NCBI RefSeq assembly: GCF_014287705.1
Contig: NZ_JACOOY010000002.1
Location: 1-64,000 of the forward strand
Source of the DNA: Dorea_D hominis
GTDB taxonomy: Bacteria; Bacillota; Clostridia; Lachnospirales; Lachnospiraceae
Length of the DNA stretch: 64,000 nt
Direction of reading: 5' to 3'
The first letter of the stretch is position 1; every line of letters begins with the position of its first letter. This document shows, in pieces, positions 17,395 to 25,269 of the stretch. The notes under the pieces were generated by a model that did no database searches, was not told the DNA's origin, and was given only the letters and a program-made list of their open reading frames with translations. The position numbers and the translations under genes were made by a program.

Positions 17395-18768
17395 ATGAAA
17401 AAGGGACAGGTCTGGGAAGGAATCGTAAAAGAGGTAGATTTTCCAAATAAAGGAAAAGTATTTCTGCCGGAAGAAGATCGTACCGTGATCGTGAAAAATA
17501 CAGTGCCGGGACAGAAGATCAGATTTTCAGTAAATAAGATCCGCAAAGGGAAAGCAGAAGGAAGACTGCTGGAAGTGCTGAAGCCATCAGAGAAAGAGAT
17601 TCCGTCTGTTTGTCCACATTTTGGACAGTGTGGTGGTTGCACATATCAGAATCTGCCATATGAAGAACAACTGGCAATGAAAGAGTCACAGATTAAGAAA
17701 ATGATGGATGAAGCTGTGAATGGCAAGTATGTCTGGGAGGGAGTAAAACCAAGCCCGGTAAAACAGGCATATCGTAATAAGATGGAGTTCTCTTTTGGAG
17801 ATGAGTATAAAGATGGACCAATCGCACTTGGTATGCATAAAAGAGGCAGTTTTCATGATATTGTCAATGTGACAGACTGCCAGATTGTGGACGAAGATTA
17901 CCGAAAGATTCTTGACTGTACATTAGAGGCAGCAAGGGAGTCGGGACTTCTATATTATCACCGCATGAGACATACCGGATATTTTCGCCATCTGCTTGTA
18001 AGAAAAGCTGTGAAAACAGAAGAGATTTTAGTAGATCTTGTAACGACAACGGAAACAGATGCACAGGCATTTCTGGATACATGGGTGAAAAAGCTTCTGG
18101 AATTGGAACTCGATGGTAAAATGGCAGGTATCCTGCATACAAAAAATGACAGTGTTGCTGATGTAGTAAAAGATGAAGGAACGGAAGTGCTCTATGGACA
18201 GGATTATTTCTATGAAGAACTGTTAGGGCTGAAATTCAAGATTACCCCATTTTCGTTCTTCCAGACAAATTCGCTGGGAGCGGAAGTGCTGTATGAGACA
18301 GCGAGAGAGTACATTGGAGATATCAATGAGAAGGTTATCTTTGACTTGTATAGCGGAACCGGAACGATTGCGCAGATCCTTGCACCGGTAGCAAAAAAAG
18401 TTGTTGGTGTGGAGATTGTGGAAGAAGCGGTTGAAGCGGCGAAGGAAAATGCTGCGCTTAATGGCCTTGATAACTGCACATTCTGGGCAGGTGATGTGCT
18501 GAAAGTGATTGATGAACTGGGCGAAGTGCCAGATCTTATTATGCTTGATCCACCGCGTGACGGCGTGAATCCAAAAGCGCTGATGAAGATCCTAAATTTC
18601 GGCGTGGATCGTCTTGTATATATTGCCTGTAAACCGACCAGCCTTGCCAGAGATCTCGAGATGATCCAGGGTAGAGGATATAAGGTGGAGAAGATCTCCT
18701 GCGTAGATTTATTCCCGAATACGTACCATGTTGAGACGGTGGCGGTGATGAGCAGAGAACACGGTTAA
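17395..18768 (+). CDS. Class I SAM-dependent RNA m5U methyltransferase (RlmD/TrmA family)
   Basis: Methylates uridine C5 in 23S rRNA or tRNA. 457 residues. N-terminal TRAM domain (1-60); a 4Fe-4S site with Cys73, Cys79, Cys82 (CPHFGQCGGC) and Cys162; SAM-binding FDLYSGTGTIAQ near 320; LDPPRDG near 383; catalytic Cys in IACKPTSLARD near 413. The sequence CKPTS replaces the commoner CNPxT at the active site, which is tolerated in Firmicute paralogues. Shine-Dalgarno GGAAGGAA. The exact target base cannot be told from sequence. Confidence 0.9.
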   Translation: MKKGQVWEGIVKEVDFPNKGKVFLPEEDRTVIVKNTVPGQKIRFSVNKIRKGKAEGRLLEVLKPSEKEIPSVCPHFGQCGGCTYQNLPYEEQLAMKESQIKKMMDEAVNGKYVWEGVKPSPVKQAYRNKMEFSFGDEYKDGPIALGMHKRGSFHDIVNVTDCQIVDEDYRKILDCTLEAARESGLLYYHRMRHTGYFRHLLVRKAVKTEEILVDLVTTTETDAQAFLDTWVKKLLELELDGKMAGILHTKNDSVADVVKDEGTEVLYGQDYFYEELLGLKFKITPFSFFQTNSLGAEVLYETAREYIGDINEKVIFDLYSGTGTIAQILAPVAKKVVGVEIVEEAVEAAKENAALNGLDNCTFWAGDVLKVIDELGEVPDLIMLDPPRDGVNPKALMKILNFGVDRLVYIACKPTSLARDLEMIQGRGYKVEKISCVDLFPNTYHVETVAVMSREHG

Positions 18769-18884
18769 TAGACCTCCGGACATGAGGATGATTCAGTTAT
18801 TCGAAAATTTTGGATAACAGTCGCTGATGGAAAAAGCTTGTAAGTAATATATAGAATTTGAAAACAATAGAAAGGGAAATACCT

Positions 18885-20162
18885 GTGAATTACGATAAAA
18901 TCGTTCAGGGAATTATGGATATTGGCGAATCGCTACTGTGTACAGGCGCGGAAATCTACCGGGTGCAGGACAGTATTGATCGCATGTGTGCAAGCTATGG
19001 CTTCCTTCGGCAGGATGTATTTGTGATACAGAACAATATTCAGATCACGGTGGAAACAAAAGAGCATGAAATGATCACGCAGATTCGTCATGTCGAGACG
19101 ACAGGATTCAATTATGACCGGTTGGATGCATTAAACGGGTTATCCAGATATATATGCACCAACAGACCGGACGATGAAGAATTGCAGAAAAGATATCGGG
19201 AAATTATGGACGCACCAACACAGAAAGCATGGATAATCGTTCTTGCGCAGCTTGTTGGAGGTACCAGTTTTGCGGTGTTTTTTGGATGTAATTTCGGAGA
19301 CGCGCTGATAGCGCTGGTGCTGTCCGTGTTCATCGTGTTCTTTGGAAAATGGCTGGAGAAGCGGGAAGAAAATCTCCTGATCTACAATCTGATACTTTCT
19401 TTTCTGTCAGAAGTATTTGTTGTTCTGGCATTCCGGGCAGGAATTACGGGGCATCCGGACTGGATCATGATTGGTGTTGTAATGCTGCTTGTTAGTTCAC
19501 TTGGTCTGATTAACGGAATCAGGGACGTAATGCAGGCAAATTTTATATCCGGCTTTCTGGAAATCATGAATTCACTGCTGGGAGCATTTGGAATTGCTTT
19601 CGGAATTGCACTTGCCATGATGTTGATGAAATGGAACGGCACAGATCATTTTGTGATAAATCCAAGTGTCTGGATACAGATTGTATCCTGCACAATAGGC
19701 TGTATAGGATATGCAAGCTGGTTTGGCATCCGCGGAAAAAGGATGGTATATTCCGGAATCGGCGCATTCATTACATGGGGAATCTATTTGCTTGCATTTG
19801 CATGCAATGGAAATAATTTCTATTCAGTTATTATATCGTCCTGCTTTGTGGCAGCTTATGCGTATATGATGTCCAGACTCATGAAATCTCCTTCAACGTT
19901 GTTCCTGACAGGTTCGGTTTTTCCACTGATGCCGGGAGCACGTCTTTACTATATGATGGCGGGGATGGTTGCCGGAAAATATGCAATCGCATTTGAGCAT
20001 CTAACGGTTATAGCGGAAACCTGCATTGGGATTGCCTTTGGATTCTGGATTATAGATATTGTAGTGAGAAATATAAGGAAAACCGGGAAAAAATTACAGA
20101 CAGGCCATAGTCTGTACGTTGGTTTAAACGATAGCAGAAAATGTCGAAAAAGATTGAGGTAA
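18885..20162 (+). CDS. Threonine/serine exporter family protein (ThrE), second copy
   Basis: About 425 residues with a soluble N-terminal part and around ten membrane segments. GESLLCTGAEIYRVQDSI at the start and FPLMPGARLYYMMAGMV near the end are ThrE-family landmarks. GTG at 18885 is chosen because AAAGGGA lies 7 bases upstream; the upstream TTG at 18858 has no site. It resembles the 2584-3915 protein in architecture but not closely in sequence, so the two probably differ in substrate. Its basic C-terminal tail is cytosolic. Confidence 0.85.
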   Translation: MNYDKIVQGIMDIGESLLCTGAEIYRVQDSIDRMCASYGFLRQDVFVIQNNIQITVETKEHEMITQIRHVETTGFNYDRLDALNGLSRYICTNRPDDEELQKRYREIMDAPTQKAWIIVLAQLVGGTSFAVFFGCNFGDALIALVLSVFIVFFGKWLEKREENLLIYNLILSFLSEVFVVLAFRAGITGHPDWIMIGVVMLLVSSLGLINGIRDVMQANFISGFLEIMNSLLGAFGIAFGIALAMMLMKWNGTDHFVINPSVWIQIVSCTIGCIGYASWFGIRGKRMVYSGIGAFITWGIYLLAFACNGNNFYSVIISSCFVAAYAYMMSRLMKSPSTLFLTGSVFPLMPGARLYYMMAGMVAGKYAIAFEHLTVIAETCIGIAFGFWIIDIVVRNIRKTGKKLQTGHSLYVGLNDSRKCRKRLR

Positions 20163-20287
20163 GACGGATTTTGGTATACAATGATTGTATATATATGCAA
20201 AAAAATGCATGAACATGGACAGAATACAGATATACAGAATGTTCGTATCATTTTTTATAGAAAATCAGAGTAATGGAGGACATAGAG

Positions 20288-20647
20288 ATGGATATAAGAG
20301 AGTGTTATGAAAAAATGGGAGCAAGTTATGATGATGTTCTGCAGAGAATGGGCAGCGATGCGCTGGTAGAACGTTTTACAGGAAGTTTCTTAAGTGACGG
20401 AAGCTACCAGATGATCGCAGATGGCATTGAAGCAAAAGATGCAGAGACAGCTTTTCGAGGTGCACATACATTAAAAGGAGTATGTCTGAATCTTGGCTTT
20501 CAGAAGTTATACGAAGTGAGCGCTGAACTAACAGAGGCATTAAGAGATCGTGAGCTCAAAGGGTATGAAGAACAGTTTGCAGCGGTACAGAAACAGTATC
20601 AGATCACAGTAGAAGCAATCAGGGAGTGGCAGCAGGAACAGAATTAA
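20288..20647 (+). CDS. Histidine phosphotransfer (Hpt) domain protein
   Basis: 119-residue single-domain Hpt protein. The phospho-acceptor motif is GAHTLKGVCLNLGF (His near residue 60), within a four-helix bundle. It can pass phosphate between a kinase and a receiver domain. ATG at 20288 follows GGAGGA; the ATG at 20273 overlaps that site. Only 27 bases separate it from the GGDEF-REC-HD-GYP gene, so that enzyme's REC domain is the obvious partner. No histidine kinase lies nearby. Confidence 0.88.
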   Translation: MDIRECYEKMGASYDDVLQRMGSDALVERFTGSFLSDGSYQMIADGIEAKDAETAFRGAHTLKGVCLNLGFQKLYEVSAELTEALRDRELKGYEEQFAAVQKQYQITVEAIREWQQEQN

Positions 20648-20674
20648 AAGCCGGAACGGCTAAAAGGAGAATAA

Positions 20675-22711
20675 ATGGATACACAGTTATCAGAGATAAG
20701 GCTGACAAAAGAACAGGCAGAAGAACAATTGGAGATTTTTAGACGGATATACAGTAAAGTCCGACTGCTTAGTGCAGAAGAACTCAAAGAAGAAAATACA
20801 ACGCAGGCAGGAAAAGGCGAAAACTACTGGAAAGAGTCATGCCTTGGCGCAGGGAAATACTGCGACGATTGTGTTTCCGTAGTTGCGTTGAAAGAGAAAG
20901 CACGGAAGACAAAGCTGAAATATATAGGCACAGAACTATATGAGGTAACTGCACAGTATGTGGAAGTTGACGGGCAGTCCTGTGTATTGGAGATGATACA
21001 GAATCTGGGAAATGGAGCAGACATTGCTCAGTCAGATGAGATCAAAGATACGAAAGCATTTTATGAAGCATTGTATACGGATGCTCTGACAGGAGCATAC
21101 AACCGCAGATATTATGAAGACCAGATCAAGAAGAAATCCATGCATGCCGGAGTTGCAATGTTCGATCTGGATGATTTCAAATTAGCAAATGATACATACG
21201 GACATGATATCGGGGATGCATTTTTAAAGACAGAAGTTGCTGTAATCAAGAAGATGATCCGTAAGACAGATGCCCTGATTCGCTATGGCGGTGATGAGTT
21301 CTTGCTGGTTATGCCGGGAATATCGGAAGAGTTTTTTGAACAGAAGCTTCGTGATATCCGCAGACAGATCTGTTTGGTGGAGATGCCGGAGAGTATCGGA
21401 AACAGGATTTCCGCCAGTGTTGGAGCGGTTATGGCTCAGGGAGAGCAGATCCGGGACGCAATTGCACGTGCGGACCGTTATATGTATCAGGCAAAGTCAC
21501 ATAAGAATGCAATCGTGGCAGAATGGGGAACCATTGCCATGGATGACAGCCTGCCACAGGTGAACGCAAAGAAGAAAAAGCGCCAGCGGATACTGATTGT
21601 TGATGATTCCGAGATGAACAGGGAGATCTTATACGAGATGCTGAAAGATGAATTTGATATACTTGAGGCTGAGAATGGAAAGGAAGCACTGGAAGTCCTG
21701 GAACGGTACGGATGCGAGATATCACTGGTGCTTCTGGACATTGTAATGCCGATCATGGATGGATTTGAAGTTCTTGAACACATGAATGAAAAAGATATGA
21801 TCGAAGAGATTCCGGTTGTCATGATTTCCAGTGAAGATTCTACATCTTTTATCCGTCGTGCATATGAGATGGGTGTATCGGATTATATCAGCAGACCGTA
21901 TGATGCGCAGATTGTATATAAGCGTGTTTATAATACGATCAAGCTGTATGCGAAACAGCGGAGACTGACAGTAATTCTGACAGAACAAATCCGTGCAAAA
22001 GAAGAAAGCCGTAAGATCATGATCGGAATTCTGAGTCATATTGTAGAGTTCCGTAATGGTGAAAGTGGACCGCATGTGCAGCATATCAATGTATTGACAC
22101 AGTTATTGCTCGGAAGACTGGTTCAGATCTCGGATCAGTATCATTTATCATGGATGGATCGTGATCTGATCGTGATGGCATCTTCTCTGCATGATATCGG
22201 TAAGATCGGGATTGATGATAAGATTCTGAATAAAAAAGGCCGGCTTACAGATGAAGAGTTTGAGATTATGAAACAACACACTGTGATTGGTGTGGAGATT
22301 CTGGAAGAGTTACAGTATTATCAGGATGAACCTCTGGTGAAGACAGCGAGAGAGATCTGCAGATGGCATCATGAACGTTACGACGGACGAGGATATCCGG
22401 ATGGACTGAAAGGAGAAGATATTCCGATCAGTGCACAGGTTGTATCACTGGCAGATGTGTATGACGCACTGGTGAGCAAGCGTGTATATAAGGCAAGCTA
22501 TTCTCATGAGAAAGCAATGCAGATGATTCTGAACGGAGAGTGCGGTGCATTTAATCCGCTGCTTCTTACCTGTCTCAAAGATATAGAAGATGAGATACAG
22601 GAGATGGTTTATGATACGGATGTTGTAATGTTTGATTCTGCCCAGAAAGAACATGAGAAGATAGGAAAGATAATAGAAATGTCTGAAAAATCCGGGGGGG
22701 GGCAGTACTAA
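20675..22711 (+). CDS. Hybrid cyclic-di-GMP enzyme: GGDEF - receiver - HD-GYP
   Basis: 678 residues, cytosolic. Order: an N-terminal domain (1-120, maybe PAS-like, with YCDDC), GGDEF cyclase (about 125-290; GGDEF 205-209 intact, inhibitory site RKTD 196-199 intact), receiver (305-425; acidic pair Asp310/Asp311, phospho-acceptor Asp355), and HD-GYP phosphodiesterase (430-650; HD 506-507, GYP 573-575, HHERYDGRGYP). Both synthesis and breakdown of c-di-GMP look possible, with phosphorylation of the middle domain as a switch. The last codons read through a G9 tract (22694-22702). Confidence 0.92.
   Translation: MDTQLSEIRLTKEQAEEQLEIFRRIYSKVRLLSAEELKEENTTQAGKGENYWKESCLGAGKYCDDCVSVVALKEKARKTKLKYIGTELYEVTAQYVEVDGQSCVLEMIQNLGNGADIAQSDEIKDTKAFYEALYTDALTGAYNRRYYEDQIKKKSMHAGVAMFDLDDFKLANDTYGHDIGDAFLKTEVAVIKKMIRKTDALIRYGGDEFLLVMPGISEEFFEQKLRDIRRQICLVEMPESIGNRISASVGAVMAQGEQIRDAIARADRYMYQAKSHKNAIVAEWGTIAMDDSLPQVNAKKKKRQRILIVDDSEMNREILYEMLKDEFDILEAENGKEALEVLERYGCEISLVLLDIVMPIMDGFEVLEHMNEKDMIEEIPVVMISSEDSTSFIRRAYEMGVSDYISRPYDAQIVYKRVYNTIKLYAKQRRLTVILTEQIRAKEESRKIMIGILSHIVEFRNGESGPHVQHINVLTQLLLGRLVQISDQYHLSWMDRDLIVMASSLHDIGKIGIDDKILNKKGRLTDEEFEIMKQHTVIGVEILEELQYYQDEPLVKTAREICRWHHERYDGRGYPDGLKGEDIPISAQVVSLADVYDALVSKRVYKASYSHEKAMQMILNGECGAFNPLLLTCLKDIEDEIQEMVYDTDVVMFDSAQKEHEKIGKIIEMSEKSGGGQY
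22694..22702 (+). repeat. G9 homopolymer inside the 3' end of the c-di-GMP enzyme gene
   Basis: Nine G in a row, read as GGG GGG GGG before CAG TAC TAA. Loss of one G (or gain of two) would give a tail of about 18 residues ending VSEFLDIDDKIR, and gain of one G would give a short tail ending STKS. Such tracts slip during replication. Confidence 0.85.
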
Positions 22712-22918
22712 AAGTTAGTGAATTTCTGGATATAGACGACAAAATTAGATAACAGAAAGACGGCGGGCCACATCGGGAAAAGTGAGTGGAAATATGAGGA
22801 GCAGCTTTGAGATACCGTTATCTGGTACGGTCTGATTTAGAATTATAGGAAAAAGGATTCAGAAAAAAGGGAAGAAATAAGCATTAAAAAAACTGGAAGA
22901 ACTAAAAAAGAGAAAGTC

Positions 22919-22947
22919 TTGACAATTGTATTTTTCTATAATATTAT
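22919..22947 (+). promoter_or_regulatory. Sigma-A promoter of fhs
   Basis: TTGACA (22919-22924), 17 bases, TATTAT (22942-22947). It stands directly before the ZTP riboswitch. Confidence 0.8.
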
Positions 22948-22964
22948 AAATGGCAGATATAGGT

Positions 22965-23041
22965 ACTGATTACTGACGGATAATTGTGGAGAACCACAGG
23001 GGAATCAAGTATTAGAAAGACAAGCCGACCGTCTGGGCAAC
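22965..23041 (+). ncRNA. ZTP riboswitch (pfl motif)
   Basis: Conserved pieces of the pfl/ZTP aptamer are visible: GTGGAGAACCACAGGGGAATC in the first half (split as GTGGAGAACCAC and GGGGAATC) and GCCGACCGTCTGGGCA in the second half. The class senses ZTP/ZMP, the 10-formyl-THF deficiency signal, and usually controls folate and purine genes. Its position before fhs fits exactly. Boundaries are approximate. Confidence 0.88.
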
Positions 23042-23077
23042 ATTTATTCGAAAGGATAGATGTTGTCCTTTATTTTA
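23036..23077 (+). terminator. Riboswitch-linked intrinsic terminator
   Basis: GGCAACATTTA (23036-23046) pairs with TAGATGTTGTC (23057-23067), followed by CTTTATTTTA. The left arm takes bases from the end of the aptamer (CTGGGCA), so ligand binding and termination should compete, meaning ZTP would turn fhs on. Confidence 0.82.
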
Positions 23078-23157
23078 CTACTATTGTATAGACAGGAGAA
23101 AATAAAGGACCGAGAGAAACTGTCGATAAAAAGGACACAGATCAGGAGGATATGACG

Positions 23158-24837
23158 ATGAAAACAGATATTGAAATTGCACAGGAATGTACGATGGAAC
23201 CGATTACGAAGATAGCAGAAAAAGCAGGAATCCCGGATGAATATCTGGAGCAGTATGGAAAATACAAAGCAAAGATTGATTATAATCTGCTGAAAAAGTC
23301 AGAAGCAAAAGACGGTAAACTGATTCTGGTGACTGCGATCAATCCGACTCCGGCAGGGGAAGGTAAGACAACAACAACGGTAGGCCTTGCGGATGCGATG
23401 CAGAAGCTGGATAAGAAGGTTATGGTTGCTTTAAGAGAGCCTTCTCTCGGACCGGTATTTGGAATGAAAGGCGGAGCAGCAGGCGGCGGATATGCACAGG
23501 TCGTTCCGATGGAAGATATCAACCTGCATTTTACAGGCGATTTCCATGCGATTGGTGCGGCAAATAATCTGCTTGCAGCAATGATCGATAATCACATTTA
23601 TCAGGGAAATGAGCTTGGCATTGATCCGAGAAAGATCGTATGGAAACGCTGCGTGGATATGAATGACAGACAGCTTCGTTTTGTAACAGATGGTCTGGGA
23701 GGAAGAGTCAACGGTGTACCGAGAGAAGATGGCTATGATATTACAGTTGCTTCTGAGATTATGGCAGTTTTATGTCTGTCCAATGATATCAAGGATCTGA
23801 AAGAACGTCTCGGTAAACTGATTGTCGGATACACATATGGAAAAGTGTCCGAGCAGAAACCGGTAACAGCGCATGATCTGCATGCAGAAGGCGCGATGTG
23901 TGCACTTCTGAAAGATGCATTGAAGCCGAATCTTGTACAGACATTGGAACATGTTCCGGCAATTGTGCATGGTGGTCCGTTTGCAAATATTGCACACGGA
24001 TGTAACTCTGTGACAGCAACGAAGATGGCATTAAAATTAGCCGATTATGCGATCACAGAGGCAGGTTTTGGAGCGGATCTTGGAGCAGAGAAGTTCCTGG
24101 ATATCAAATGCCGTATGGCAGGTCTTAAGCCGGATGCGGTAGTGATCGTTGCAACTGTACGTGCGCTGAAATACAATGGAGGAGTTCCGAAACAGGAGCT
24201 TAATGAAGAGAATCTGGAAGCACTTGAGAAGGGACTTCCGAATCTTATGAAACATGTACATAATATTAAACATGTATATGGACTTCCTTGCGTAGTTGCA
24301 ATCAATGCATTCCCGACAGATACACCGGCAGAACTTGCGTTAATTGAAGAAAAATGTAAAGAAGCAGGTGTGAATGTGGCACTTTCCGAAGTGTGGGCAA
24401 AAGGTGGAGAAGGCGGAATCAAGTTGGCAGAAGAAGTAATCCGTCTGTGTGATGAACCAAGTGACTTCCATTACAGTTATGAGCTGGAAGGAACGATTGA
24501 AGATAAGATCAACCAGATCGTACAGAAAATTTATGGCGGTAAAGGAGCAGTATTGACTGCGAATGCGAAGAAGCAGGCAGATCAGCTTACAGCACTTGGA
24601 TTTGACAATGCACCAATCTGCATGGCGAAGACACAGTACAGTCTGACGGATGACCCGAAGAAACTTGGCGCACCGGAAGATTTTGAGATTACAGTAAGAA
24701 ATCTGAAAATTTCTGCAGGAGCCGGATTCATTGTCGCACTGACCGGAGATATTATGACTATGCCTGGACTGCCGAAAGTACCGGCAGCAGAGCGTATAGA
24801 CGTAGATGATGAGGGCAGAATTACAGGTCTTTTCTAA
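23158..24837 (+). CDS. fhs: Formate--tetrahydrofolate ligase
   Basis: Makes 10-formyl-THF from formate, THF and ATP, feeding purine synthesis and one-carbon metabolism. About 559 residues, the family length. P-loop TPAGEGKTTTTVG near 64, then GPVFGMKGGAAGGGYAQV, KRCVDMNDR and the C-terminal AGAGFIVALTGDIMTMPGLPK are all diagnostic. Of two ATGs (23152, 23158), the second has the right spacing from AGGAGGA. Controlled by the ZTP riboswitch upstream. Confidence 0.96.
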   Translation: MKTDIEIAQECTMEPITKIAEKAGIPDEYLEQYGKYKAKIDYNLLKKSEAKDGKLILVTAINPTPAGEGKTTTTVGLADAMQKLDKKVMVALREPSLGPVFGMKGGAAGGGYAQVVPMEDINLHFTGDFHAIGAANNLLAAMIDNHIYQGNELGIDPRKIVWKRCVDMNDRQLRFVTDGLGGRVNGVPREDGYDITVASEIMAVLCLSNDIKDLKERLGKLIVGYTYGKVSEQKPVTAHDLHAEGAMCALLKDALKPNLVQTLEHVPAIVHGGPFANIAHGCNSVTATKMALKLADYAITEAGFGADLGAEKFLDIKCRMAGLKPDAVVIVATVRALKYNGGVPKQELNEENLEALEKGLPNLMKHVHNIKHVYGLPCVVAINAFPTDTPAELALIEEKCKEAGVNVALSEVWAKGGEGGIKLAEEVIRLCDEPSDFHYSYELEGTIEDKINQIVQKIYGGKGAVLTANAKKQADQLTALGFDNAPICMAKTQYSLTDDPKKLGAPEDFEITVRNLKISAGAGFIVALTGDIMTMPGLPKVPAAERIDVDDEGRITGLF

Positions 24838-24858
24838 GAATAAGAGAAAATATGGATG

Positions 24859-24893
24859 CCGCACAGATGAATAGAGTCTGTGCGGTGTTTTGG
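24859..24893 (+). terminator. Intrinsic terminator of fhs
   Basis: CCGCACAGA (24859-24867) pairs perfectly with TCTGTGCGG (24877-24885), then TGTTTTGG. Confidence 0.85.
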
Positions 24894-25005
24894 TTCTGAT
24901 ATTGTTATGGTATACGGAGGAAACTGCCAGTGGCAGACTCTGCATTTTGTGCATTCGGAGAAAAAATATCGGAGAAAGAGCTGACAAATATTATAAAAAA
25001 TATGC

Positions 25006-25034
25006 TTGCATAAAAGAAAAACTCGTGTTATTCT
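25006..25034 (+). promoter_or_regulatory. Candidate promoter of the pilus operon
   Basis: TTGCAT (25006-25011), a 17-base spacer, and TATTCT (25029-25034). It would give a leader of about 230 nt before the pilin start. Confidence 0.5.
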
Positions 25035-25082
25035 ATATTCACTTTTAGGAGAACATTCTGTAATCCAGAAAGTGATTCTTAG

Positions 25083-25118
25083 CCGTAAGGCATCTTACAT
25101 TCGGTGTTTTATTTTCAA
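25083..25118 (+). promoter_or_regulatory. Stem-loop in the pilus leader, terminator-like
   Basis: CCGTAAG (25083-25089, with the outer CCG) pairs with CTTAC (25094-25098) and, after a bulge, CGG (25102-25104). It is followed by TGTTTTATTTTC. A shorter hairpin (TTCTG...CAGAA) lies just upstream. Such a structure early in a long leader suggests attenuation, though no known riboswitch class fits what I can see. Confidence 0.4.
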
Positions 25119-25269
25119 AACAAGATCCGATGAAGACAGTTAGTTTAATTATGGGAGAGTGATGTTTCTTCGAAGGAGGATTGTATTTATAAGAGACGTA
25201 GCTCTGGAACCAATTCTCAAATTATCCTGGGATTGCCATAATGCAAGACAAGGGAAAGGAGAACATTTT

